Of a DNA stretch of 28,025 bases, positions 8,382-17,114 are shown piece after piece. Position 1 is the first letter of the stretch; the number at the start of each line of letters is the position of its first letter. Position numbers and translations under genes: made by a program. The stretch comes from Betaproteobacteria bacterium. GTDB taxonomy: Bacteria; Pseudomonadota; Gammaproteobacteria; Burkholderiales; Casimicrobiaceae. Where the stretch lies: assembly GCA_016704895.1 (NCBI GenBank), contig JADIZG010000037.1, positions 1-28,025 of the forward strand. Reading direction: 5' to 3'. Below the pieces are notes generated by a model. The model was not told the origin of the DNA. It ran no database searches and saw only the letters and a list, made by a program, of their open reading frames with translations.

Positions 8382-9197
8382 TCACGCGCGCGCCGCCGCG
8401 ATCGCCTCGCGCAGCGGCGTGAAGAGCCCCGGGGCCGCGGCGATCACCTCGTGGGTCCGCAGGAACTCGAGGCCGCCCGCGAAATCGCCGACGCGCCCGC
8501 CGGCTTCCTTGACGAGCAGCGCACCGGCCGCGACGTCGCCGGCTTTCAGGCTCGTGACGAAGTAGCCGTCGAGCCGGCCGGCGGCGAGGTAGGCGAGGTC
8601 GAGCGAGCAGGCGCCGGCGCGCCGCAGCCCCGCGCAGCGCCGCATCACCGCCGTCATGATCGGCAGGTACGCCGTCGTGCGCCCGCCGCCGCGGGCGGGG
8701 ATGACGGTGCCGACGAGCGCTTCCTCGAGCCGGGTGCAGGCCGAGACGCGGATCGGCGCGCCGTTGAGCTGCGCGCCCTTGCCGTGCACGGCCGTGAAGA
8801 GCTCGTCGTGCACCGGGTCGAGCACCGCCGCGTGCGTGATGTCGCTGCCGTGGGCGAGCGCGACCGACACCGCGTAGTGCGGATAGCCGTGCGCGAAGTT
8901 CGTGGCGCCGTCGATCGGATCGACGATCCACTTGTAGGGAGAGGGGTTCTTCGCCTCCGCGCTGCCGTCGCCATCGGTGCCGAGGATCGCGTGCTCGGGG
9001 AAAGCTGCGCCGATCGTGGCGACGATCGCGGCCTTCGCCTCGTCGCCGGCGGCGGCCGCGATCTCGCCGTGCTCCTTGGAGAACGTCGGCAGGCGCTTCA
9101 GATCGCGTCCCGCGTCGACGATCACCGAGGCGGCCCGGCGCGCGGCGCGCACCGCCACCGCGAGCACGGGGTCGCCGACCATCGGTACGTCCGACAT
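8382..9197 (-). CDS. Inositol-monophosphatase family (SuhB-like) phosphatase, divergent active site
   Basis: A 271-residue Mg-dependent sugar-phosphate phosphatase of the IMPase fold; SuhB itself also acts in rRNA transcription antitermination in E. coli. Seen: AVRAARRAASVI at the N-terminus, the core motif WIVDPIDGATNFAHGYPHYAVSVA (two metal-binding Asp), GAQLNG, AGACSLDLAYLAAGRLDGYF and GDVAAGALLVKEAGG. Three family positions deviate: the usual EES metal-site motif reads GTDGDG, DGTTNF is DGATNF, and the WD of the last motif is GD. Acidic residues survive at most sites, so activity is possible but uncertain. ATG 9197 (MSDVPMVGD) is chosen; an ATG five codons later also fits. It follows the FAD oxidoreductase by 49 bases. 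Confidence 0.88.
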   Translation of the reverse strand: MSDVPMVGDPVLAVAVRAARRAASVIVDAGRDLKRLPTFSKEHGEIAAAAGDEAKAAIVATIGAAFPEHAILGTDGDGSAEAKNPSPYKWIVDPIDGATNFAHGYPHYAVSVALAHGSDITHAAVLDPVHDELFTAVHGKGAQLNGAPIRVSACTRLEEALVGTVIPARGGGRTTAYLPIMTAVMRRCAGLRRAGACSLDLAYLAAGRLDGYFVTSLKAGDVAAGALLVKEAGGRVGDFAGGLEFLRTHEVIAAAPGLFTPLREAIAAARA

Positions 9198-9246
9198 CGC
9201 TTGTCTCCCGGCGCTTCGCGCGCCTGCGCACGTTCGTCCGGCGATT

Positions 9247-10371
9247 CTAGCCCGCGCGCGCCTTGCCATCGACGCGATAGCGCGCCACGAAGCGGCGATC
9301 GATGCGGTCCTTCCAGCGCCACACCCAGCGGCCGGCGACGGACCAGCGTCCCCAGACGGCGACCGCGTGCCTGCCGCCCGTGGAGACGAGCGCGAGCGCG
9401 CGCCCCTGGGGGACGTAGGTCGCGAGCGGCGTCCCGGTAGCCGCCGCGCGCAGGTTGGCGGCCAGCGGCGGGCCCTGCCGGACCGCGTAGACGCCCGAGC
9501 GCGGATGCACGCGGCCGATCTGCGACGCGCAGTCGCCCGCGGCGAACACCTGGGGGTGCGTCGGCGACCGCAGGTGGTCGTCGATCCGCACGAAGCCGCG
9601 GTCGTCGCAGGCGAGGCCCGATGCCGCGAGCCACGGGGCCGCCGTCGCGGGCGTCGCGCAGAACACGACGTCGGCCGCGACGTGCTCCCCGCCGGCGAGC
9701 GTCACGCCCTGCGCGTCGAATCGCTCGGCGCCGCGGCCGAGATGGAGCTCGACGCCGGCGGCGCGCAGCTTCGCGAGGAGGGCCCGGTTCGCCGGGCCGG
9801 GCAGGTTGGTGCGGTCGGACACCAGCACGAAGCGCGGAACGCGGGCAGGCGCGTCCTTCGACAGCCGGTGGTGCATCGCGAGCAGCACCTCGACCCCGCC
9901 CGCACCGCCGCCGACCACGGCCATGCGTCCGACGCGTCCGGCGCTCGCGTCGCTGCGCACCTGTTCCCAGCGCGCGAGGAACGCATCGACCGGCTTCACC
10001 CCGGTCGCGTGCTCGCGGGCCCCCGGAAAGCGCATGTCCGGCACCGACCCGACGTCGAGCGACACGAGGTCGAATGCGATCCGCTCGCCGGACGCGGTGG
10101 TCGCCGCGCGGCCGTCGGCGTCGAGCGCGGCGATCCGGTCGCGGACGAAGCGCGCGCCGGCACGCGCAGCCAGCGGCTCGAGGTCGATGTGCGCCTGGTC
10201 GTGCGAGTAGTGGCCCGCGACGAGCCCGGGCAGCATGCCCGAGTAGGGCGTGAAGCGGTCGGGCGAGACCAGGACGAGCGAGACGGCGCGCTCCGGCCGC
10301 TCGCCGAAACGGCGCAGCACCTCGACGTGCGCGTGGCCGCCGCCGGCGAGCAGGATCGTGCGTGGCGTCAC
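9247..10371 (-). CDS. NDH-like FAD-dependent oxidoreductase (SelD N-terminal-domain type)
   Basis: A 374-residue two-dinucleotide-binding flavoprotein. The start LLAGGGHAHVEVLRRF, then FTPYSGMLPGLVAGHY, the second nucleotide site MAVVGGGAGGVEVLLAMHHRL and the FAD-closing VFAAGDCA are the layout of the NADH-dehydrogenase-like domain found fused in front of selenide water dikinase in some bacteria, and also found alone. It likely oxidises NAD(P)H and passes electrons to a quinone or other acceptor. GTG at 10371 (VTPRTILLAGG) is chosen because the glycine motif follows at once and no ATG lies nearby. No selD domain or selenium gene is in the window. It is transcribed divergently from the cox cluster across a 211-base gap. 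Confidence 0.88.
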   Translation of the reverse strand: MTPRTILLAGGGHAHVEVLRRFGERPERAVSLVLVSPDRFTPYSGMLPGLVAGHYSHDQAHIDLEPLAARAGARFVRDRIAALDADGRAATTASGERIAFDLVSLDVGSVPDMRFPGAREHATGVKPVDAFLARWEQVRSDASAGRVGRMAVVGGGAGGVEVLLAMHHRLSKDAPARVPRFVLVSDRTNLPGPANRALLAKLRAAGVELHLGRGAERFDAQGVTLAGGEHVAADVVFCATPATAAPWLAASGLACDDRGFVRIDDHLRSPTHPQVFAAGDCASQIGRVHPRSGVYAVRQGPPLAANLRAAATGTPLATYVPQGRALALVSTGGRHAVAVWGRWSVAGRWVWRWKDRIDRRFVARYRVDGKARAG

Positions 10372-10477
10372 GCGGGTATCACGTTGCAGTGCAATGCAGC
10401 GCTGGTCATCGAGGCGTTTCCGGGTCGGGAGGATGCTGGCGGGAGGGCCGGACGCGGTGCGCGCGGTCGCCGTCGCA

Positions 10478-10506
10478 TTGCCGCACGTCGGCCGCCGCAG
10501 TATAGT
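10478..10506 (+). promoter_or_regulatory. Sigma70-type promoter of the cox cluster
   Basis: TTGCCG at 10478-10483 and TATAGT at 10501-10506 are separated by exactly 17 bases, matching the consensus at 4 of 6 and 5 of 6 positions. It lies 77 bases before the coxS start in the divergent gap and is the best promoter in the window. Confidence 0.65.
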
Positions 10507-10570
10507 CGCCGGGTCCGCACCGGCGACTGGCATCGAGGAGCCCGCCCGGCGCATCCGCATCACCCACCCC

Positions 10571-10580
10571 AAGGAGGAGC
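10571..10580 (+). promoter_or_regulatory. Strong Shine-Dalgarno sequence of coxS
   Basis: AAGGAGGAGC ends 2 bases before the GTG at 10583, with the AGGAGG core about 6 bases away. It decides the GTG start over the many open codons upstream. Confidence 0.8.
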
Positions 10581-10582
10581 AC

Positions 10583-11056
10583 GTGGCCGTCACGCTTTCG
10601 CTGACCGTCAACGGAAAGGCCGTCACCGCGACGGTCGACCCGAGGACGCTGCTCGTCGAGTTGATCCGCAACCAGCTGGGCCTCACCGGCACGCACGTGG
10701 GCTGCGACACCGGCCAGTGCGGCGCCTGCACCGTCCTGCTCGACGGGCGCGCGGTCAAGGCGTGCAACCTGCTCGCCGCGCAGGCGAACGGCGCGTCGGT
10801 CACGACGATCGAGGGCGTCGCCGCCGCCGACGGCACGATGCATCCGATGCAGGCCGCGTTCAAGGAGTGCCACGGGCTCCAGTGCGGGTTCTGCACGCCG
10901 GGCATGGTGATGAGCGCGATCGATCTCGTGAACCGCCATCCGAAGGCCTCCGAAGCGGCGATCCGCGAGGAGCTCGAAGGCAACCTGTGCCGCTGCACCG
11001 GTTACCACAACATCGTCAAGGCGGTGCAGCTGGGCGCCGCCTCGATGGGAAAATGA
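10583..11056 (+). CDS. coxS: Molybdenum hydroxylase small [2Fe-2S] subunit (CoxS-like)
   Basis: Electron-transfer subunit of a xanthine-dehydrogenase/aerobic CO-dehydrogenase family enzyme: 157 residues carrying two [2Fe-2S] clusters. The plant-ferredoxin-like half has Cys41, Cys46, Cys49 and Cys61 (GCDTGQCGACTV...KAC); the helical half has Cys101, Cys104, Cys136 and Cys138 (CGFC...LCRCTGY). All eight ligands are present and length is normal. GTG start is set by the strong ribosome site. It is first in the order S-L-M, with coxL 10 bases downstream. Confidence 0.95.
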   Translation: MAVTLSLTVNGKAVTATVDPRTLLVELIRNQLGLTGTHVGCDTGQCGACTVLLDGRAVKACNLLAAQANGASVTTIEGVAAADGTMHPMQAAFKECHGLQCGFCTPGMVMSAIDLVNRHPKASEAAIREELEGNLCRCTGYHNIVKAVQLGAASMGK

Positions 11057-11066
11057 GGACGATGCC

Positions 11067-13436
<2,370 letters not shown>

Positions 13437-13445
13437 GGGACGCAC

Positions 13446-14237
13446 ATGTACGCATTCGAACTGCACCACGCGAAGTCGGTCGCCGACGCGGCGGCCCTCC
13501 TCGCGAAGACCGGCGGCAAGGCGCTCGCGGGCGGGCAGAGCCTCGTCGCGGCGATGAAGCTGAGGCTCGCGCAGCCGGGCCACGTCGTCGACCTGTCCGG
13601 CGTCGCCGAGCTGAAAGGGATCCGGCGCGAGGGCGACCACGTGACGATCGGCGCGATGACCCGTCACGCGGAAGTCGCGTCCTCGGACGTCGTCAAGGGC
13701 GCGATTCCCGCGCTCGCGGCGCTCGCCGAGGGCATCGGCGACCGCCAGGTCCGCAACATGGGGACGCTAGGCGGCGCGCTCGCCAACAACGATCCGGCGG
13801 CCGACTGGCCGGCCGGCGTGCTGGGGCTCGGGGCGACGGTCGTCACCAACAAGCGGAAGATCGCGGCCGACGACTTCTTCAAAGGCATGTACGAGACCGC
13901 GCTCGGCGCCGACGAGATCATCGTGTCGGTGAGCTTCCCGGTGCCGAAGAAGGCCGCGTACGCGAAGTTCCCGAATCCCGCTTCCCGCTTCGCGCTCGTC
14001 GGCGTGCTCGTCGCGCAGACGGGCTCGGGCGTGCGCGTGGCGGTGACCGGCGCTGCGTCGGCGGTGTTCCGCTGCAAGCCGATCGAGGACGCGCTCGCGA
14101 AGAGCTGGACGGCGGCCGCCGCGAAGGCGGTCAAGGTCAGCGCGACCGATCTCAATTCGGACCTGCACGGCTCGCCCGCCTATCGGGCGCACCTCGTGTC
14201 GGTGATGGCGGCGCGGGCGGTCGACGCGGCGCGCTGA
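13446..14237 (+). CDS. coxM: Molybdenum hydroxylase FAD-binding medium subunit (CoxM-like)
   Basis: Flavoprotein subunit, 263 residues, passing electrons from the iron-sulphur clusters to an acceptor. It shows both FAD-binding motifs of the family: AGGQS (28-32) and TLGGALANNDPAADWPA starting at 107, plus the C-terminal CO-dehydrogenase flavoprotein domain (RFALVGVLVA...AVTGAASAVFRC). ATG 13446 follows the coxL stop by 9 bases with GGGGA upstream. Completes the S-L-M set. A 124-base spacer with two strong hairpins separates it from coxD. Confidence 0.95.
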   Translation: MYAFELHHAKSVADAAALLAKTGGKALAGGQSLVAAMKLRLAQPGHVVDLSGVAELKGIRREGDHVTIGAMTRHAEVASSDVVKGAIPALAALAEGIGDRQVRNMGTLGGALANNDPAADWPAGVLGLGATVVTNKRKIAADDFFKGMYETALGADEIIVSVSFPVPKKAAYAKFPNPASRFALVGVLVAQTGSGVRVAVTGAASAVFRCKPIEDALAKSWTAAAAKAVKVSATDLNSDLHGSPAYRAHLVSVMAARAVDAAR

Positions 14238-14249
14238 ACCGCAGCCCCC

Positions 14250-14273
14250 GGTGCCAGGCACGTGCCCGGCACC
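14250..14273. repeat. Near-perfect 24-base palindrome after coxM
   Basis: Begins 12 bases after the coxM stop. The arms GGTGCCAGGCAC and GTGCCCGGCACC pair except at one position. GGTGCC/GGCACC palindromes of this kind occur as dispersed extragenic repeats in some Proteobacteria, but only one copy is seen here. It could also stall or stabilise the coxSLM transcript end. Confidence 0.6.
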
Positions 14274-14308
14274 TGAGGCTCGGGGGCAGCGCCGGTTGTG
14301 GCATCCTC

Positions 14309-14336
14309 GGGGGCGGCGCCCGTCGGCGTCGCCCCC
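14309..14336 (+). promoter_or_regulatory. Strong RNA hairpin in the coxM-coxD spacer
   Basis: GGGGGCGGCGCC, loop CGTC, GGCGTCGCCCCC: a 12-bp stem with one G-U pair, ending 25 bases before the coxD ATG. No T-run follows, so it is probably a processing or stability element, or a weak attenuator, instead of a full terminator. Confidence 0.5.
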
Positions 14337-14361
14337 GACGCATTCAGAACGTCCCCTCGAC

Positions 14362-15291
14362 ATGACCGCACCGCCCGTCCCCCTCCCGCCGCCCGCGTCC
14401 GTCGACGCGACGCTCGAGCTCCTCGCCTCGCAGGACTACGTCGCCGACCGCCGGCTCGCGACGGCGGTGTTCCTGGCGCAGAAGCTCGGCCGTCCGCTGT
14501 TCCTCGAGGGCGAGGCGGGCGTCGGCAAGACCGAGATCGCGAAGGTGCTGGCCGCGGCGCAGCGGCGGCGGCTCGTGCGGCTCCAGTGCTACGAGGGGCT
14601 CGACACGTCGTCGGCGGTCTACGAGTGGAACTACCCGCGCCAGATGATCGAGATCCGGCTCGCGGAGGCGGGCGGCCACGTCGTCCGCGACGAGCTCGCG
14701 CACGACATCTTCACGACGCGCTTCCTGCTGAAGCGCCCGATCCTCGAGGCGCTCGCGCCGCCGGACGGCGTCGCGCCGGTGCTGCTGATCGACGAGCTCG
14801 ACCGGGCCGACGAGCCGTTCGAGGCCTACCTGCTCGAGGTGCTGGCCGAGTACCAGGTGACGATCCCCGAGCTGGGACCGATCCGCGCCGTGCATCCGCC
14901 GGCGGTCGTCATCACGTCGAACCGCACGCGCGAGATCCACGACGCGATCAAGCGCCGCTGCCTCTACCACTGGGTCGACTTTCCGGACGCCGCGCGCGAG
15001 CTCGAGATCGTGCGGCGCAAGTGCCCGCGCGCGCCCGAATCGCTCGCTCGCGAGCTGGTCGCGTTCACGCAGAAGCTCCGGACGATGGACCTGTTCAAGG
15101 CGCCGGGCGTCGCCGAGACGCTCGACTGGGCCGAGGCGCTCGTCGCGCTCGACCGCTTCGCGCTCGATCCCGCCACGGTCGCCGACACGATCGGCGTGCT
15201 GCTCAAGTACCAGGACGACGTCGGCGCGATCACGCCCGAGGTCGCGGCGAGGATCGTCGCCGAGGTGAAGCAGGCGTCGTCGGGCGGCTGA
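14362..15291 (+). CDS. coxD: MoxR-family AAA+ ATPase (CoxD-like)
   Basis: A 309-residue chaperone-like ATPase. In characterised CO dehydrogenases CoxD helps build the active-site metal cluster, and it is partnered with the VWA protein CoxE. Walker A is GEAGVGKT (50-57), Walker B LLIDELDRAD, followed by ITSNRTREIHDAIKRRCLYHWVDFP (sensor 1 and arginine-finger region) and the lid APGVAETLDWAEAL. The combination RRCLYHWVDFP is typical of the CoxD/MoxR group. ATG 14362 is chosen since the in-frame region upstream (from 14251) covers the hairpins. Its usual partner coxE is not next to it but 4.3 kb downstream, beyond a three-gene insertion. Confidence 0.92.
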   Translation: MTAPPVPLPPPASVDATLELLASQDYVADRRLATAVFLAQKLGRPLFLEGEAGVGKTEIAKVLAAAQRRRLVRLQCYEGLDTSSAVYEWNYPRQMIEIRLAEAGGHVVRDELAHDIFTTRFLLKRPILEALAPPDGVAPVLLIDELDRADEPFEAYLLEVLAEYQVTIPELGPIRAVHPPAVVITSNRTREIHDAIKRRCLYHWVDFPDAARELEIVRRKCPRAPESLARELVAFTQKLRTMDLFKAPGVAETLDWAEALVALDRFALDPATVADTIGVLLKYQDDVGAITPEVAARIVAEVKQASSGG

Positions 15292-15437
15292 CGGGTGCCG
15301 CACCGTTGCAGGGCGCGCGGGGCGCGGCGGCGGTCGGCGCGACTATTCGCGGGGCGGTCCGTGTGGATTTCCGGAGGGCGTTGCGCTAACCTCCCCGATT
15401 GTCCGTGCGCTTGCACGATTCTTGCAGCCATCCGTTC

Positions 15438-16127
15438 ATGTCCGCGCCCCGCCTTCCGATCGTTGCCCTAGCGCTGGCCTTCGCCGCCACGCAGGCGCTC
15501 GCGCAGGGCTTCAGCTTCTCGACGCCGGACGACGAGGAGCGCGCGGAGCGCGAGGCGAAGGAGAGCCGGATCGCCACGCAGCTCTCCACGCCGTGCCGCG
15601 CGGAGCTGAAGAACAAGAAGATCATGGTCGTGATCGGCGAGCGGCAGTCGAACGGCTACCTGTCCGCCGACCAGCGCAACTACGGCCCCCACTACGAGGC
15701 GATCAACGGGCGGCTGCGGGCACTGGGCCTGCGGACCTACACGCCGGAGGAGATCCGCCGGCAGATCGCTCAGGCCGAAGTCGACGCGATGATGCGCAAC
15801 GACCCGGACGCCGCGCTGTCCGCGTCGAAGCGCCTGGGCGCGAGCTTCGTGCTGCGCGGGCTCATCTCAGCGCAGGCATCGCAGAACCTGGTCATCGCCG
15901 TCAACCAGGTCTCGGTCGACATGGCGTTCACGCTGACCGGGAGCGACGGCCGGCCGATCTCCACCGCGGACGCGCGCTCGGCGTCGTACGCGGGCGCCGA
16001 CGTCGCACGGATGGCGCTCACGCTCGTCAACGAGCAGGCGGACGAGGTCGTCGCGCGGCTCTACTCGGATTACTGCACCAGGGCGGGCCTGGGCGCGGGC
16101 GCGAAGCGCGCGCCGAAGAAGCCCTGA
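15438..16127 (+). CDS. Exported protein of unknown function, first gene of the inserted cassette
   Basis: 229 residues with a clear signal peptide (MSAPRLPIVALALAFAATQALA, cleavage before QGFSF), so periplasmic or outer-membrane associated. The mature part starts with a charged stretch (DDEERAEREAKESR), then an alpha/beta domain: KIMVVIGERQ, a helix NGRLRALGLRTYTPEEIRRQIAQ, LGASFVLRGLISAQ, and a strand-rich segment ending VVARLYSDYC. This pattern is like the small alpha/beta domains of FlgT/CsgG/LpoB-type envelope proteins and resembles the last ectodomain part of the kinase encoded downstream, but I cannot name a family. ATG 15438 is chosen over 15399 because it gives an exact signal peptide. 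The C-terminal tail is basic (KRAPKKP). Next gene is 40 bases away. Confidence 0.78.
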   Translation: MSAPRLPIVALALAFAATQALAQGFSFSTPDDEERAEREAKESRIATQLSTPCRAELKNKKIMVVIGERQSNGYLSADQRNYGPHYEAINGRLRALGLRTYTPEEIRRQIAQAEVDAMMRNDPDAALSASKRLGASFVLRGLISAQASQNLVIAVNQVSVDMAFTLTGSDGRPISTADARSASYAGADVARMALTLVNEQADEVVARLYSDYCTRAGLGAGAKRAPKKP

Positions 16128-16167
16128 CCCCCTGCCGCATGCGCATCGCAAGCTCGAGGAGCCACCC

Positions 16168-17004
16168 ATGAATCCACGCGTCCCCCGAATCGCCCTCGAC
16201 GCGACGCTCGCGTCGGCCCTGGCGCTTGCCGCCTCGCTCGCCTGCGCCCAGCCGCAGTTCGGCAATCCGTCGCCGACGGCGGGCAGCAAGACCTCGCAGC
16301 AGGCGAACGCGGCGGCCGACACGGCGATGTACCAGCCGGTCGAGTACGCCAACCGGAACAAGAAGGGCCCCGCGCTGATCGTGATCCCCGGCGAGGTCAA
16401 GAGCAACAACGCGACGTTCACGCAGAAGTTCACGGCGAACAACATCGCCGACTACGCCGAGCTCGAGCTGTCGAGCGCCAACTTCCAGGTGCTCGAGCGC
16501 TCGAACCTCGGGCCGGCGCTGCGCGAGTTCGAGCTCGCCTACAACCTCGGCGACCCGGACCAGGCGCGCAAGTTCCTGCGGATGGGCAAGCTCAAGAGCA
16601 CCAAGTACGTCGTCAAGTTCGACATCCTGAAGACCGAGCAGATCGCGGCCGCGCAGTCGGGATTCGACGGCCGTGCGATCGGCGACATGGCGGCGCTCGC
16701 GGGCGTGTTCAGCGGCTCGTGGCGCGGCGCGCAGGCGGGCACGGTGGCCGGCCGCGGCATCGGGTCCGTCCAGTCGAACGAGGCGACGTCGGTCTGGGTC
16801 ATCGGCATGCGCTACAAGATCATCAACGCCGAGACGACCGAGCAGCTCGCGCAGGGCTACACCGAGGAGAAGATGGAGATCGGCGCGACGTCGCAGTCGG
16901 TGCTCGGCGTGTCGAACTCGCAGAAGGGCGGCGTGGGCCTCGACACGATGGTCCAGCGGCTCGTGCAGAAGTCGGTCTGGGAGATCGACTCGAAATACAA
17001 GTAG
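16168..17004 (+). CDS. CsgG-like exported envelope protein
   Basis: 278 residues with an N-terminal signal peptide ending ASLACAQPQF; either signal peptidase I cleavage (ACA/Q) or lipidation of the Cys is possible, and the lipobox SLAC is not ideal. The mature domain matches the CsgG/LpoB style: ALIVIPGEVKSNN, then LELSSANFQVLERSNLGPALREFELAYN (the VLERSNL motif is characteristic), STKYVVKFDILKTEQ, and paired strands SVWVIGMRYKIINAETTEQLAQGYTEEKMEIG. CsgG proteins form outer-membrane secretion pores for curli, but this family is broad and no csgA, csgB, csgE or csgF is present, so a curli role is not supported. GAGGAG lies 7 bases before the ATG. A terminator-like hairpin follows before the kinase. 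Confidence 0.8.
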   Translation: MNPRVPRIALDATLASALALAASLACAQPQFGNPSPTAGSKTSQQANAAADTAMYQPVEYANRNKKGPALIVIPGEVKSNNATFTQKFTANNIADYAELELSSANFQVLERSNLGPALREFELAYNLGDPDQARKFLRMGKLKSTKYVVKFDILKTEQIAAAQSGFDGRAIGDMAALAGVFSGSWRGAQAGTVAGRGIGSVQSNEATSVWVIGMRYKIINAETTEQLAQGYTEEKMEIGATSQSVLGVSNSQKGGVGLDTMVQRLVQKSVWEIDSKYK

Positions 17005-17055
17005 GAGTGTGATCCCCGGGCGGGGGGCGGGAGGGGCGGCGGGCGGGGCGCGCAT

Positions 17056-17087
17056 CGACGCCGGGCCGCTGCCGGCGTCGGCGTTTT
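17056..17087 (+). terminator. Rho-independent-like terminator before the kinase gene
   Basis: A perfect 9-bp stem (CGACGCCGG at 17056-17064, CCGGCGTCG at 17072-17080) with a 7-base loop is followed by GCG and TTTT (17084-17087). The T-run is short, so read-through into the kinase gene is likely to some extent. Confidence 0.6.
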
Positions 17088-17114
17088 GAGCAGGCCGCAG
17101 GACGAGGAACCGGG

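Noticed and set aside
16168..17004. Possible curli secretion locus
   Set aside because: Only a CsgG-like protein is present; no curlin repeats, CsgE or CsgF-like genes are seen nearby.
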